Shown here in pieces: positions 63,751 through 64,000 of a stretch of DNA of 64,000 nt (the first letter of the stretch is position 1; each line of letters opens with the position of its first letter). Source of the stretch: Pseudomonas sp. stari2 (GTDB lineage: Bacteria > Pseudomonadota > Gammaproteobacteria > Pseudomonadales > Pseudomonadaceae); contig NZ_CP099760.1 of assembly GCF_040760005.1 (NCBI RefSeq), forward strand, positions 62,001 to 126,000, in the 5' to 3' direction. Position numbers and translations under genes: made by a program. A model generated the notes under the pieces. That model saw nothing but the letters and a program-made list of their open reading frames with translations. It made no database searches and was not told the origin of the DNA.

Positions 63751-64000
63751 TGTACACGCCCCACGCCTTTGCCATCGACGACTTGTCCCAACTGCACGAA
63801 CTGATCCTTGCCACTCGCCTCGCCATCCTGGTGACCCACGGTGAGCAGGGCTTGCAGGCCAGTCATGTGCCGGTGCTGCTGCATCGAGAACAAGGTCCGA
63901 ACGGCACGCTTTACGGGCATCTGGCCAAGGCAAACTCGCAGTGGAAAGACCTGCGTGACGGCGCCGAGGCGATGCTGATTTTCCCCGGTGCCGACGCCTA
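63751..64000 (+). CDS. PaiB-like FMN-binding protein (partial, runs off the right edge)
   Basis: The first 83 residues of a protein starting MYTPHAFAIDDLSQLHELIL. The continuation ILVTHGEQGLQASHVPVLL and LYGHLAKANSQWKDL is typical of PaiB-type FMN-binding negative regulators and related flavin-dependent proteins. The ATG follows AAGGA. The frame is open at the edge of the window. Divergent MocR/PaiB-like gene pairs are common, with the MocR protein as likely regulator. Confidence 0.85.

Overview
The window looks like a chromosome segment from a fluorescent Pseudomonas. GC is high, the codon bias is strong enough to hold long antisense frames open, and the gene content and order from about 29.4 kb onward follow Pseudomonas core loci: HU / rubredoxin reductase / rubredoxin / ubiC-ubiA / phoB-phoR / CNNM protein / phoU-pstBAC-pstS, then purK-purE, a LysR gene and aspA. 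No rRNA, tRNA, insertion sequence or CRISPR array was seen.

Region 1 (1-24.1 kb, minus strand) is a near-complete type VI secretion (T6SS) operon. In transcription order it is tssA, tssB, tssC, tssE, a PAAR-metallopeptidase candidate effector with two tandem lipoproteins, tssF, tssG, clpV/tssH, a sigma-54 activator (sfa), a 46-residue lipoprotein, fha, tssJ, tssK, tssL, tssM, a PP2C phosphatase, a Ser/Thr kinase and a vgrG that runs off the left edge. Sfa, Fha and the Stp/Stk pair at the distal end match the HSI-II type of cluster. No hcp (tssD) is present in the window.

Region 2 (24.1-29.4 kb) starts with a 715-base AT-rich divergent intergenic region. On the plus strand it is followed by a VgrG fused to a C-terminal DUF2235/Tle1-like lipase domain, a DUF2931-like lipoprotein (candidate immunity) and a small exported protein. 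A bidirectional terminator closes this accessory block.

Region 3 (29.4-46.3 kb) holds HU, the rubredoxin pair, ubiC-ubiA, a small secreted-repeat protein, phoBR with a Pho box, a CNNM/CBS transporter-like protein, an M23 peptidase, a response regulator, and phoU-pstB-pstA-pstC-pstS with a Pho box ahead of pstS. PhoR/PhoB and PhoU-Pst together sense and import phosphate.

Region 4 (46.3-52.1 kb) holds an MFS transporter, a hotdog thioesterase, a hexose-phosphate mutarotase, a DUF3299 protein, a GlsB/YeaQ membrane protein and purK-purE. The purE leader carries two tandem terminator-like hairpins.

Region 5 (52.1-53.1 kb) is an AT-rich islet with one gene, encoding a 204-residue protein with a complete metzincin zinc motif.

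Region 6 (53.2-64.0 kb) is catabolic: LysR regulator, aspA, an AGCS amino-acid:sodium symporter, a cytoplasmic-type asparaginase, an AraC regulator, acetylpolyamine amidohydrolase, a polyamine-type periplasmic binding protein, a MocR regulator, and the start of a PaiB-like FMN-binding protein cut by the right edge.

The most interesting material is the effector/immunity cargo inside and next to the T6SS operon, the orphan metzincin in the AT-rich islet, the purE leader, and a 12-bp DnaA-box-like repeat array inside the MocR linker.
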